From Dallia pectoralis (Eukaryota > Chordata > Actinopteri > Esociformes > Umbridae), in NCBI GenBank assembly GCA_029465975.1, contig CM055730.1, positions 9,438,300 through 9,502,299 of the forward strand: 64,000 nt of DNA. Direction: 5' to 3'. Made by a program: the position numbers and the translations under genes. Numbering within the stretch: position 1 is the first letter of the stretch; every line of letters begins with the position of its first letter. A model generated the notes under the pieces. It searched no databases and had not been told where the DNA came from. It was given only the letters and a program-made list of their open reading frames with translations. Of this stretch, positions 12,033 to 27,610 are shown piece after piece.

Positions 12033-12904
12033 TCCTGATGACAATGTCAGATGGATCTGTTCTACACAAGTTTGGCATCAACCTGTGTTAGCTAACCATC
12101 CTTATGTGGAGGCCAAGTATAACGGTTCCTCTCATCATTGATTTCGCCTAAACCAATAGACGTGTATCTGCTTACCCTCACTTTAAGAAGTTTAATATAC
12201 ATTCATACCAATTGACTTCCATGTTCAGAAACATTCATTGGATACTGATGTGACACCTTAGTGAAAGGACATCAGCAATACAAACAGTACACATTTGCTA
12301 ACAATTACGATTTGCACACTACTTATGTTTTGTGTGTGTGTGTGTGCTATTCGTGTTTATTTTTCTCTACTTTCCGCATCTGAATAAGTGGTTGTGTTTT
12401 GCGGGTGTGTGTGTGTGTGTGAGAAATGTGCAGTAAATTTACATTACTTTCGGCATGCAACGGTCCGTTTAGTAAACCGGGTCTAGTTCTTTTGTGATAT
12501 GCAAAATGAACTAAGGGAACGGCGCATGTTAATAATGTATTTGCTCAGGGCCGTCCTCCTATCCAAGCCAGAGTACCGTGTATTACATCCTGAGGTAAAC
12601 ATGGTCAGTGAAGAGACAGATATGAAAACACACACGCATGAACACACGTGAGTACCCGCTCAAATGCATGCACTCAAGCAGACAGTTACTCAAGCAGGCG
12701 TGCGATGCATGCAAATGTAGTGGGTGACACAGTGCCCGCTTAGAAACCACTGTCTCCCTCTGAGTCCATCTGTACTGAGACCTGAACTCAGAACCTCGGC
12801 ACCGGAGGTGCATGTGACCACACTCCTGGCGAATGACAACGCTTAAAACACTAAACAGACATCTGAGAAGGCAAACGTATTCCACCGCTCCAACATCCAG
12901 TTCT
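12033..12904. other. Intergenic DNA with short TG tracts
   Basis: Apart from two short TG runs near 12330-12345 and 12405-12421, nothing is recognisable. The minus-strand frame at 12583-12885 has no family resemblance. Confidence 0.5.
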
Positions 12905-13465
12905 TGCTCTTGCCCTTTTTAGGGGCATTCGACACTGGACAGGGGTCAGGGGTCATCATGGGCCCTCTATACAGTCTGTAGCGTCACAGACCCATATTCA
13001 GCAGGGTGTGATGCACTGTGTGTTGTGACACATTCCTCATGTAACCATCGTTAACATGTTCTGTGACTTGTGCCACAGGAGATTTTCTGTCGGTTCGGAA
13101 CATATGTAATAGCCTTTGTTGACCTTGTGCTTCAATGAGCCTTGGGCGCCAAACGCACTGTCACCGGTTTGTGGTTTGTCCCTCCTCGAACCGCTGACAG
13201 TAAGTACTCACCACTGCTGACCGGGAGCACCACACAAGCCTTGCTGTTTCAGAGATGCTCTGACTCAGTCGTCTGGTCATTACCATTAAGCCCTTGTCAA
13301 ATTCCCTCAGGTTAATACTGCTGCCCATTTCTCCTGAATCAAACGCGCTGAACTGATTGTTCGCTGACCATCTGATCAACCCAGACGTTTACATGTGACC
13401 TTTTTATGACCGACTTCACCTGTGAGTGGTCATAATGTTTTGGCTCATCACTGTGTGTCTTAGCG
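12905..13465 (-). mobile_element. 5' half of a Tc1-like transposon (family A, copy 2)
   Basis: The element's 5' terminus lies at about 13430-13455 ('gtggtcataatgttttggct' on the + strand). On the minus strand from 13379 the peptide includes REFDKGLMVMTRRLSQSISE, followed by TARLVWCSRSAVV. This is the N-terminal helix-turn-helix DNA-binding domain of Tc1-like transposases. Homology to the copies at 41.1-41.5 and 49.1-49.5 kb continues to about 12920 ('gggcccatgatgacccct' in the minus direction). The catalytic domain and 3' terminus are missing. Confidence 0.75.
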
Positions 13466-16590
<3,125 letters not shown>

Positions 16591-16592
16591 CA

Positions 16593-17200
16593 ATGTCACT
16601 GAGCCTAACCAGTCAGGCGTCAAGACAGGTAACTAAACCACTGTTCATTTCATTTGTGTCCCAGAGGCTCACCTTGTGGCCCCATGTGGACTCTCTCTAT
16701 ATTGTCCTCATCCTCATAAATGTATCTGCTGGATTTGAAAACATGAACCATCAGACTATTTTCTCTCCCCTCTCAGGCTTTGCGCTCTCCATGCTTCTAC
16801 CAGAAGATATGGAGAGAATCTACATCTGTTCCACGGGCTTTCAGCAGTGGTGTCCCCCAGGGCTCGGTTTTGGGCCCTCTCCTATTCTCTATAGATACCA
16901 AGTCACTTGGCACTGTCACATTAGTGCTTGGATGTAGGTACCTATCCATTACGGTAACAACTCCAAGTCCCCGTCCCAGAGTGTGAAGAACTTTGGTGTG
17001 ACCCAACGCTCTGTCATTCACCCAAACATTTAGGTGGTGACTTTCTCCAGCAGGTTTATGCTCTACAACAGGAAGACAGCCGAGTCAAAGCTATTGTGTG
17101 TCCTGTCACTCCAATAATGGAACCAGCTTCCCCTTGACACTAGGGGAGGAGAGTCGCTGCACGTTTTCCATTGATGTCCTTTTACAGAAAAATGCAAAAA
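16593..17200 (+). mobile_element. LINE reverse-transcriptase remnant (L2/Rex-like)
   Basis: Successive plus-strand frames carry landmarks of a non-LTR retrotransposon RT in the right order. First is a degraded 'DSLYIVLILINVSAGFENMN' and 'HQTIFSPLSG' block (family pattern AFDxVNHxILLxxL). Next is SSGVPQGSVLGPLLFSI at about 16842-16892, the conserved PQGSxLGPLLF motif. Last is a C-terminal WNQLPLTLGGE piece near 17120, like the end of ORF2 in L2-type elements. The catalytic ADD box is lost, and frameshifts separate the parts. Clearly dead. Confidence 0.75.
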
Positions 17201-17570
17201 ACACAGGATCCTTTGCTACTGTACCTTACAACCATTTCCATTGTTAGTTGTTATTGACAGGAATAAGGCACATAAAAACAACACCCAGATCAAACCACAC
17301 GCCAAAACATTGTTCGAAATCTGTCATGGAGTCTGGATTTCCTATAATGAGCAAGATTGAAGGCAAGGTAAAATCTGCCAATTCTGTTGCTACTTAAAAT
17401 ACTTTAAATGTTGCAGTCTCCCAGGACCTGGGCGGGATCCAACCCTGTTTGGGTTTGCCTTCTCTACGTGTATTCAGTGCAGCGCTGGTGGGTTAAAACA
17501 TTTCAGAGCTCTGTTCAAGAGTGGCCTATCTAGGTTCAATAATTCAGTCCAGGTCCATTTAGAGAGCATG

Positions 17571-17571
<1 letters not shown>

Positions 17572-17635
<64 letters not shown>

Positions 17636-17673
17636 TCACATGAACGTGACACAAGCACACACACACACACACA
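17572..17673. repeat. (CA)n microsatellite, compound
   Basis: A CA tract at 17572-17634 is followed by a short spacer and a second CA run at about 17656-17673. Confidence 0.97.
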
Positions 17674-18185
17674 TTTCTTTCTCTCTCCCTAACGTAACGG
17701 TTGTATGTTTTATTCATTTTGGCTGTATTAATATCACACGAGTTGTGTTATACCTGTAAGATACTGTAGTGGGGCGTTTGGGATTAATGAATCACAAACA
17801 CATCCCATGCAGACGATATGTGGGTCAATGTTTATCCAGCGTATATCTTTATGAACGGGGACTCATAAAGTCTGCACTCAATGAGATTGAAAACATGGTG
17901 CATTTCCGGGTAATTTTTCTAATAATCAACCTATTTGACTTGTTTTACTGCAAGTGTTGAATGTTAAACTTCCTGGCAGATGCTTTCCTCAGCTGGCGAC
18001 ACTGATGATGTGACAGGGTTTGTGATTACTTTTATATTCTGTACAACGCTAGTAGCCAGGGACATGAGGTGTTGATGGGAATCTTGTCCTTTATAGGGAT
18101 TGTACTTATAAGATCTTTTACTGGATAACCCCTGGAGAAATACATTATGCTGGAGATGTCGACACGCCTCTCTTTGCTATTCTAG
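17674..18185. other. Spacer before the 23-bp array
   Basis: About 500 bp with no recognisable gene or repeat. Confidence 0.5.
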
Positions 18186-21100
18186 GGTTGTCTGTCCCCC
18201 GGTGTCGGGAGTTGCCTGTCTCTGTGTTTGAGTTGTCTTTCCCCCTGTTTTGGAGTTGCCTGTCTCTGTGTTTGAGTTGTCTGTCTCTCTGTGTTTGAGT
18301 TGTCTGTCTCTCTGTGTTTGAGTTGTCCGTCTCCCTGTGTTTGAGTTGTCTGTCTCTCTGTGTCGGGAGTTGCCTGTCTCTGTGTTTGAGTTGTCTGTCT
18401 CTCTGTGTTTGAGTTGTCTGTCCCCCTGTTTTGGAGTTGCCTGTCTCTGTGTTTGAGTTGTCTGTCTCTCTGTGTTTGAGTTGTCCGTCTCTCTGTGTTT
18501 GAGTTGTCTGTCTCTCTGTGTCGGGAGTTGTCCGTCTCTCTGTGTTGGAGTTGTCTGTCTCTCTGTGTCGGGAGTTGTCTGTCTCTCTGTGTTTGAGTTG
18601 TCCGTCTCTCTGTGTTTGAGTTGTCAGTCTCTATGTGTTGGAGTTGTCCGTCTCTCTGTGTTGGAGTTGTCTGTCTCTCTGTGTTGGAGTTGTCTGTCTC
18701 TCTGTGTTGGAGTTGTCTGTCTCTCTGTGTTTGAGTTGTCTGTCTCTCTGTGTTGGAGTTGTCTGTCTCTCTGTGTTGGAGTTGTCCGTCTCTCTGTGTT
18801 GGAGTTGTCTGTCTCTCTGTGTTTGAGTTGTCTGTCTCTCTGTGTTGGAGTTGTCCGTCTCTCTGTGTTGGAGTTGTCCGTCTCTCTGTGTTGGAGTTGT
18901 CTGTCTCTCTGTGTTGGAGTTGTCTGTCTCTCTGTGTTTGAGTTGTCTGTCTCTCTGTGTTAGAGTTGTCCCTCTCTCTGTGTTGGAGTTGTCCGTCTCT
19001 CTGTGTTTGAGTTGTCCGTCTCTCTGTGTTTGAGTTGTCTGTCTCTCTGTGTTGGAGTTGTCTGTCTCTCTGTGTTGGAGTTGTCCCTCTCTCTGTGTTG
19101 GAGTTGTCCGTCTCTCTGTGTTGGAGTTGTCCCTCTGTCTGTGTTTGAGTTGTCTGTCTCTCTGTGTTGGAGTTGTCCGTCTCTCTGTGTTTGAGTTGTC
19201 TGTCTCTCTGTGTTTGAGTTGTCTGTCTCTCTGTGTTGGAGTTGTCTGTCTCTCTGTGTTGGAGTTGTCTGTCTCTCTGTGTTTGAGTTGTCCGTCTCTC
19301 TGTGTTTGAGTTGTCTGTCTCTCTGTGTCGGGAGTTGTCTGTCTCTCTGTGTTTGAGTTGTCTGTCTCTCTGTGTCGGGAGTTGTCTGTCTCTCTGTGTT
19401 TGAGTTGTCTGTCTCTCTGTATTGGAGTTGTCCGTCTCTCTGTGTTAGAGTTGTCTGTCTCTCTGTGTTTGAGTTGTCTGTCTCTCTGTGTTAGAGTTGT
19501 CTGTCTCTCTGTGTTTGAGTTGTCTGTCTCTCTGTATTGGAGTTGTCTGTCTCTCTGTGTTGGAGTTGTCTGTCTCTCTGTGTTTGAGTTGTCCGTCTCT
19601 CTGTGTTTGAGTTGTCTGTCTTTCTGTGTTTGAGTTGTCTGTCTCTCTGTGTTGGAGTTGTCCGTCTCTCTGTGTTGGAGTTGTCCGTCTCTCTGTGTTC
19701 TGTGGAGTTGTCTGTCTCTCTGTGTTGGAGTTGTCTGTCTCTCTGTGTTTGAGTTGTCCGTCTCTCTGTGTTGGAGTTGTCAGTCTCTGTGTTGGAGTTG
19801 TCTGTCTCTCTGTGTTTGAGTTGTCCGTCTCTCTGTGTTGGAGTTGTCTGTCGGGAGTTGTCTCTGTGTTGGAGTTGTCTGTCTCTCTGTGTTGGAGTTG
19901 TCTGTCTCTCTGTGTTTGAGTTGTCTGTCTCTCTGTGTTGGAGTTGTGTCTCTCTGTGTTGGAGTTGTCCGTCTCTCTGTGTTGGAGTTGTCTGTCTCTC
20001 TGTGTTTGAGTTGTCTGTCTCTCTGTGTTGGAGTTGTCCGTCTCTCTGTGTTGGAGTTGTCCGTCTCTCTGTGTTGGAGTTGTCTGTCTCTCTGTGTTGG
20101 AGTTGTCTGTCTCTCTGTGTTTGAGTTGTCTGTCTCTCTGTGTTAGAGTTGTCCCTCTCTCTGTGTTGGAGTTGTCCGTCTCTCTGTGTTTGAGTTGTCC
20201 GTCTCTCTGTGTTTGAGTTGTCTGTCTCTCTGTGTTGGAGTTGTCTGTCTCTCTGTGTTGGAGTTGTCCCTCTCTCTGTGTTGGAGTTGTCCGTCTCTCT
20301 GTGTTGGAGTTGTCCCTCTGTCTGTGTTTGAGTTGTCTGTCTCTCTGTGTTGGAGTTGTCCGTCTCTCTGTGTTTGAGTTGTCTGTCTCTCTGTGTTTGA
20401 GTTGTCTGTCTCTCTGTGTTGGAGTTGTCTGTCTCTCTGTGTTGGAGTTGTCTGTCTCTCTGTGTTTGAGTTGTCCGTCTCTCTGTGTTTGAGTTGTCTG
20501 TCTCTCTGTGTCGGGAGTTGTCTGTCTCTCTGTGTTTGAGTTGTCTGTCTCTCTGTGTCGGGAGTTGTCTGTCTCTCTGTGTTTGAGTTGTCTGTCTCTC
20601 TGTATTGGAGTTGTCCGTCTCTCTGTGTTAGAGTTGTCTGTCTCTCTGTGTTTGAGTTGTCTGTCTCTCTGTATTGGAGTTGTCTGTCTCTCTGTGTTGG
20701 AGTTGTCTGTCTCTCTGTGTTTGAGTTGTCCGTCTCTCTGTGTTTGAGTTGTCTGTCTTTCTGTGTTTGAGTTGTCTGTCTCTCTGTGTTGGAGTTGTCC
20801 GTCTCTCTGTGTTGGAGTTGTCTGTCTCTCTGTGTTTGAGTTGTCTGTCTCTCTGTGTTGGAGTTGTCCGTCTCTCTGTGTTGGAGTTGTCTGTCTCTCT
20901 GTGTTGGAGTTGTCTGTCTCTCTGTGTTGGAGTTGTCTGTCTCTCTGTGTTTGAGTTGTCTGTCTCTCTGTGTTTGAGTTGTCTGTCCCCCTGTTTTGGA
21001 GTTGCCTGTCTCTGTGTTTGAGTTGTCTGTCTCTCTGTGTTTGAGTTGTCCGTCTCTCTGTGTTTGAGTTGTCTGTCTCTCTGTGTCGGGAGTTGTCCGT

Positions 21101-24100
21101 CTCTCTGTGTTGGAGTTGTCTGTCTCTCTGTGTCGGGAGTTGTCTGTCTCTCTGTGTTTGAGTTGTCCGTCTCTCTGTGTTTGAGTTGTCTGTCTCTCTG
21201 TGTTGGAGTTGTCCGTCTCTCTGTGTTGGAGTTGTCTGTCTCTCTGTGTTGGAGTTGTCTGTCTCTCTGTGTTGGAGTTGTCTGTCTCTCTGTGTTTGAG
21301 TTGTCTGTCTCTCTGTGTTGGAGTTGTCTGTCTCTCTGTGTTGGAGTTGTCCGTCTCTCTGTGTTGGAGTTGTCTGTCTCTCTGTGTTTGAGTTGTCTGT
21401 CTCTCTGTGTTGGAGTTGTCCGTCTCTCTGTGTTGGAGTTGTCCGTCTCTCTGTGTTGGAGTTGTCTGTCTCTCTGTGTTGGAGTTGTCTGTCTCTCTGT
21501 GTTGGAGTTGTCCGTCTCTCTGTGTTTGAGTTGTCTGTCTCTCTGTGTTGGAGTTGTCCGTCTCTCTGTGTTTGAGTTGTCTGTCTCTCTGTGTTAGAGT
21601 TGTCCCTCTCTCTGTGTTGGAGTTGTCCGTCTCTCTGTGTTTGAGTTGTCCGTCTCTCTGTGTTTGAGTTGTCTGTCTCTCTGTGTTGGAGTTGTCTGTC
21701 TCTCTGTGTTGGAGTTGTCCCTCTCTCTGTGTTGGAGTTGTCCGTCTCTCTGTGTTGGAGTTGTCCCTCTGTCTGTGTTTGAGTTGTCTGTCTCTCTGTG
21801 TTGGAGTTGTCCGTCTCTCTGTGTTTGAGTTGTCTGTCTCTCTGTGTTTGAGTTGTCTGTCTCTCTGTGTTGGAGTTGTCTGTCTCTCTGTGTTGGAGTT
21901 GTCTGTCTCTCTGTGTTTGAGTTGTCCGTCTCTCTGTGTTTGAGTTGTCTGTCTCTCTGTGTCGGGAGTTGTCTGTCTCTCTGTGTTTGAGTTGTCTGTC
22001 TCTCTGTGTCGGGAGTTGTCTGTCTCTCTGTGTTTGAGTTGTCTGTCTCTCTGTATTGGAGTTGTCCGTCTCTCTGTGTTAGAGTTGTCTGTCTCTCTGT
22101 GTTTGAGTTGTCTGTCTCTCTGTATTGGAGTTGTCTGTCTCTCTGTGTTGGAGTTGTCTGTCTCTCTGTGTTTGAGTTGTCCGTCTCTCTGTGTTTGAGT
22201 TGTCTGTCTTTCTGTGTTTGAGTTGTCTGTCTCTCTGTGTTGGAGTTGTCCGTCTCTCTGTGTTGGAGTTGTCTGTCTCTCTGTGTTTGAGTTGTCTGTC
22301 TCTCTGTGTTGGAGTTGTCCGTCTCTCTGTGTTGGAGTTGTCCGTCTCTCTGTGTTGGAGTTGTCTGTCTCTCTGTGTTGGAGTTGTCTGTCTCTCTGTG
22401 TTGGAGTTGTCCCTCTCTCTGTGTTTGAGTTGTCTGTCTCTCTGTGTTGGAGTTGTCTGTCTCTCTGTGTTGGAGTTGTCTGTCTCTCTGTGTTGGAGTT
22501 GTCCTCTCTCTGTGTTTGAGTTGTCTGTCTCTCTGTGTTGGAGTTGTCTGTCTCTCTGTGTTGGAGTTGTCCGTCTCTCTGTATTGGAGTTGTCCGTCTC
22601 TCTGTGTTGGAGTTGTCTGTCTCTCTGTGTTTGAGTTGTCTGTCTCTCTGTGTTTGAGTTGTCCTTCTCTCTGTGTTGGAGTTGTCTGTCTCTCTGTGTT
22701 TGAGTTGTCCGTCTCTCTGTGTTTGAGTTGTCTGTCTCTCTGTGTTGGAGTTGTCTGTCTCTCTGTGTTGGAGTTGTCCGTCTCTCTGTGTTGGAGTTGT
22801 CTGTCTCTCTGTGTTGGAGTTGTCCGTCTCTCTGTGTTTGAGTTGTCTGTCTCTCTGTGTTGGAGTTGTCCGTCTCTCTGTGTTTGAGTTGTCTGTCTCT
22901 CTGTGTTAGAGTTGTCTCTCTCTGTGTTGGAGTTGTCCGTCTCTCTGTGTTTGAGTTGTCCGTCTCTCTGTGTTGGAGTTGTCTGTCTCTCTGTGTTGGA
23001 GTTGTCCCTCTCTCTGTGTTGGAGTTGTCTGTCTCTCTGTGTTGGAGTTGTCTGTCTCTCTGTGTTTGAGTTGTCCGTCTCTCTGTGTTTGAGTTGTTCG
23101 TCTCTCTGTGTCGGGAGTTGTCTGTCTCTCTGTGTTTGAGTTGTCTGTCTCTCTGTGTCGGGAGTTGTCTGTCTCTCTGTGTTTGAGTTGTCCGTCTCTC
23201 TGTGTTAGAGTTGTCTGTCTCTCTGTGTTTGAGTTGTCTGTCTCTCTGTATTGGAGTTGTCTGTCTCTCTGTGTTGGAGTTGTCTGTCTCTCTGTGTTTG
23301 AGTTGTCCGTCTCTCTGTGTTTGAGTTGTCTGTCTCTCTGTGTTTGAGTTGTCTGTCTCTCTGTGTTGGAGTTGTCTGTCTCTCTGTGTTGGAGTTGTCT
23401 GTCTCTCTGTGTTTGAGTTGTCTGTCTCTCTGTGTTGGAGTTGTCTGTCTCTCTGTGTTGGAGTTGTCCGTCTCTCTGTGTTGGAGTTGTCTGTCTCTCT
23501 GTGTTGGAGTTGTCTGTCTCTCTGTGTTGGAGTTGTCCCTCTCTCTGTGTTTGAGTTGTCTGTCTCTCTGTGTTGGAGTTGTCTGTCTCTCTGTGTTGGA
23601 GTTGTCTGTCTCTCTGTGTTGGAGTTGTCCCTCTCTCTGTGTTTGAGTTGTCTGTCTCTCTGTGTTGGAGTTGTCTGTCTCTCTGTGTTGGAGTTGTCTG
23701 TCTCTCTGTGTTGGAGTTGTCTGTCTCTCTGTGTTTGAGTTGTCTGTCTCTCTGTGTTGGAGTTGTCTGTCTCTCTGTGTTGGAGTTGTCCGTCTCTCTG
23801 TGTTGGAGTTGTCTGTCTCTCTGTGTTGGAGTTGTCTGTCTCTCTGTGTTGGAGTTGTCCCTCTCTCTGTGTTTGAGTTGTCTGTCTCTCTGTGTTGGAG
23901 TTGTCTGTCTCTCTGTGTTGGAGTTGTCTGTCTCTCTGTGTTGGAGTTGTCCCTCTCTCTGTGTTTGAGTTGTCTGTCTCTCTGTGTTGGAGTTGTCTGT
24001 CTCTCTGTGTTGGAGTTGTCTGTCTCTCTGTGTTGGAGTTGTCCCTCTCTCTGTGTTTGAGTTGTCTGTCTCTCTGTGTTGGAGTTGTCTGTCTCTCTGT

Positions 24101-26834
24101 GTTGGAGTTGTCCGTCTCTCTGTATTGGAGTTGTCCGTCTCTCTGTGTTGGAGTTGTCTGTCTCTCTGTGTTTGAGTTGTCTGTCTCTCTGTGTTTGAGT
24201 TGTCCTTCTCTCTGTGTTGGAGTTGTCTGTCTCTCTGTGTTTGAGTTGTCTGTCTCTCTGTGTTGGAGTTGTCTGTCTCTCTGTGTTGGAGTTGTCCGTC
24301 TCTCTGTGTTGGAGTTGTCTGTCTCTCTGTGTTGGAGTTGTCCGTCTCTCTGTGTTTGAGTTGTCTGTCTCTCTGTGTTGGAGTTGTCCGTCTCTCTGTG
24401 TTTGAGTTGTCTGTCTCTCTGTGTTAGAGTTGTCCTCTCTCTGTGTTGGAGTTGTCCGTCTCTCTGTGTTTGAGTTGTCCGTCTCTCTGTGTTGGAGTTG
24501 TCTGTCTCTCTGTGTTGGAGTTGTCCCTCTCTCTGTGTTGGAGTTGTCTGTCTCTCTGTGTTGGAGTTGTCTGTCTCTCTGTGTTTGAGTTGTCCGTCTC
24601 TCTGTGTTTGAGTTGTCCGTCTCTCTGTGTCGGGAGTTGTCTGTCTCTCTGTGTTTGAGTTGTCTGTCTCTCTGTGTCGGGAGTTGTCTGTCTCTCTGTG
24701 TTTGAGTTGTCTGTCTCTCTGTATTGGAGTTGTCCGTCTCTCTGTGTTAGAGTTGTCTGTCTCTCTGTGTTTGAGTTGTCTGTCTCTCTGTATTGGAGTT
24801 GTCTGTCTCTCTGTGTTGGAGTTGTCTGTCTCTCTGTGTTTGAGTTGTCCGTCTCTCTGTGTTTGAGTTGTCTGTCTCTCTGTGTTTGAGTTGTCTGTCT
24901 CTCTGTGTTGGAGTTGTCCGTCTCTCTGTGTTGGAGTTGTCTGTCTCTCTGTGTTTGAGTTGTCTGTCTCTCTGTGTTGGAGTTGTCTGTCTCTCTGTGT
25001 TGGAGTTGTCTGTCTCTCTGTGTTGGAGTTGTCCCTCTCTCTGTGTTTGAGTTGTCTGTCTCTCTGTGTTGGAGTTGTCTGTCTCTCTGTGTTGGAGTTG
25101 TCTGTCTCTCTGTGTTGGAGTTGTCCCTCTCTCTGTGTTTGAGTTGTCTGTCTCTCTGTGTTGGAGTTGTCTGTCTCTCTGTGTTGGAGTTGTCCGTCTC
25201 TCTGTATTGGAGTTGTCCGTCTCTCTGTGTTGGAGTTGTCTGTCTCTCTGTGTTTGAGTTGTCTGTCTCTCTGTGTTTGAGTTGTCCGTCTCTCTGTGTT
25301 GGAGTTGTCTGTCTCTCTGTGTTTGAGTTGTCCGTCTCTCTGTGTTTGAGTTGTCTGTCTCTCTGTGTTGGAGTTGTCTGTCTCTCTGTGTTGGAGTTGT
25401 CCGTCTCTCTGTGTTGGAGTTGTCTGTCTCTCTGTGTTGGGGTTGTCCGTCTCTCTGTGTTTGAGTTGTCTGTCTCTCTGTGTTGGAGTTGTCCGTCTCT
25501 CTGTGTTTGAGTTGTCTGTCTCTCTGTGTTAGAGTTGTCCCTCTCTCTGTGTTGGAGTTGTCCGTCTCTCTGTGTTTGAGTTGTCCGTCTCTCTGTGTTG
25601 GAGTTGTCTGTCTCTCTGTGTTGGAGTTGTCCCTCTCTCTGTGTTGGAGTTGTCTGTCTCTCTGTGTTGGAGTTGTCTGTCTCTCTGTGTTTGAGTTGTC
25701 CGTCTCTCTGTGTTTGAGTTGTCCGTCTCTCTGTGTCGGGAGTTGTCTGTCTCTCTGTGTTTGAGTTGTCTGTCTCTCTGTGTCGGGAGTTGTCTGTCTC
25801 TCTGTGTTTGAGTTGTCTGTCTCTCTGTATTGGAGTTGTCCGTCTCTCTGTGTTAGAGTTGTCTGTCTCTCTGTGTTTGAGTTGTCTGTCTCTCTGTATT
25901 GGAGTTGTCTGTCTCTCTGTGTTGGAGTTGTCTGTCTCTCTGTGTTTGAGTTGTCCGTCTCTCTGTGTTTTGAGTTGTCTGTCTCTCTGTGTTTGAGTTG
26001 TCTGTCTCTCTGTGTTGGAGTTGTCTGTCTCTCTGTGTTGGAGTTGTCTGTCTCTCTGTGTTTGAGTTGTCTGTCTCTCTGTGTTGGAGTTGTCTGTCTC
26101 TCTGTGTTGGAGTTGTCCGTCTCTCTGTGTTGGAGTTGTCCGTCTCTCTGTGTTGGAGTTGTCTGTCTCTCTGTGTTGGAGTTGTCCGTCTCTCTGTGTT
26201 TGAGTTGTCTGTCTCTCTGTGTTTGAGTTGTCTGTCTCTCTGTGTTGGAGTTGTCCATCTCTCTGTGTTGGAGTTGTCTGTCTCTCTGTGTTTGAGTTGT
26301 CTGTCTCTCTGTGTTGGAGTTGTCTGTCTCTCTGTGTTGGAGTTGTCCGTCTCTCTGTGTTGGAGTTGTCCGTCTCTCTGTGTTGGAGTTGTCTGTCTCT
26401 CTGTGTTGGAGTTGTCTGTCTCTCTGTGTTGGAGTTGTCCCTCTCTCTGTGTTTGAGTTGTCTGTCTGTCTGTGTTGGAGTTGTCTGTCTCTCTGTGTTG
26501 GAGTTGTCCCTCTCTCTGTGTTGGAGTTGTCCGTCTCTCTGTGTTTGAGTTGTCTGTCTCTCTGTGTTGGAGTTGTCTGTCTCTCTGTGTTGGAGTTGTC
26601 CGTCTCTCTGTATTGGAGTTGTCCGTCTCTCTGTGTTGGAGTTGTCTGTCTCTCTGTGTTTGAGTTGTCTGTCTCTCTGTGTTTGAGTTGTCCGTCTCTC
26701 TGTGTTGGAGTTGTCTGTCTCTCTGTGTTGGAGTTGTCTGTCTCTCTGTGTTGGAGTTGTCTGTCTCTCTGTGTTGGAGTTGTCTGTCTCTCTGTGTTGG
26801 AGTTGTCTGTCTCTCTGTGTTGGAGTTGTCTGTC
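18186..26834. repeat. Giant 23-bp minisatellite array, about 376 units, with higher-order repeats
   Basis: An 8.6-kb head-to-tail array of GTTGTCTGTCTCTCTGTGTT+GGA. Common variants have TTTGA for TTGGA, CCGTC or CCCTC for CTGTC, GTATT for GTGTT, and a TCGGGA form. The consensus unit has 11 T, 7 G, 4 C and only 1 A on the plus strand. Variant order recurs over long distances: the pattern at about 18472-18963 returns at 21037, that at 19003 returns at 20186 and 21637, and that at 24627 returns at 25733. The first 280 bp are the most diverged (cccc and gcctgtc variants). The final units (about 26700-26834) are almost all TTGGA. Because 23 is not a multiple of three, each frame cycles through a 23-residue peptide. 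The minus strand lacks stops, giving a spurious 777-codon frame (24747-27080), and many short plus-strand frames arise the same way. Confidence 0.98.
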
Positions 26835-27610
26835 CCTTAATGCAAGAGGTGTTGTCTCCATGGTGATTCTTAATTGATCTTGAAATCCTTCTATCAGATA
26901 TGAAATCACAGCTTTGCTCCGAGGCTTAGTGTGTGTAGGGTGTGTAAGTGTGTTTGGAGAGATACAGAGTATGTGTGAGATCATGTGAGTAGTAGATAAA
27001 GCTCTGACAGCCCTATACATATTGATGTTAAGGTAATGGCTTACAGGGCATGTCACTGTTTTATGTGTCACTCTGTCCATTTAGATCTGCATTGAGATAC
27101 CTCTCTCATGCCGGCAAACACACTGACGCCATCATCATTCTCTCTCAGAGAGGAAGTATCTTTCAGAGTGGCCTCAATCCCATAACCACACTCCACCCCC
27201 TGTATCAAACCCCCCTCTACTGCCCCCGGCCTCTACCGTCTCCTGTTTCTACCACCCCCCGGTTCTCTACCACCTCTGGTCTCCACTGTCCCCGGTCTTT
27301 ACCACCCCCGGCACTCTACCACATTATCTGTGCTGGATATTTCAAGGCAACTCTGGTATCTTTCTTTGTCCTCATTAGATTTTTCTCTCCGTCTGGGTTC
27401 TGCATGCTCCGCCCACTCTCCTGTTCAGCTAGGCCTCTTGTATCATTTTCAGGTTTTTAATCTCTGTCAGACAGAGAGCCAGAGTCCCTGAGCACATCAT
27501 TTACAGGCGGAACGCGGAACCAGGCCGGGGTTCGTGAGCACAGTTACATTTTTAGATTTTAGTCACTTATCTGGGACTCTAATTCAAAGCCACTCCTCTA
27601 CATTATTAAT
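26835..27610. other. Intergenic DNA with a C-rich degenerate stretch
   Basis: Between about 27180 and 27320 there is a pyrimidine-rich degenerate repeat around 'ctctaccacccccgg'. The plus-strand frame at 27050-27460 spans it and has no recognisable domain. No gene supported. Confidence 0.45.

Noticed and set aside
18472..26877. Dozens of overlapping cysteine/serine/valine-rich frames
   Set aside because: All are phases of the same 23-bp repeat, ending wherever a TTTGA variant places TGA in frame.
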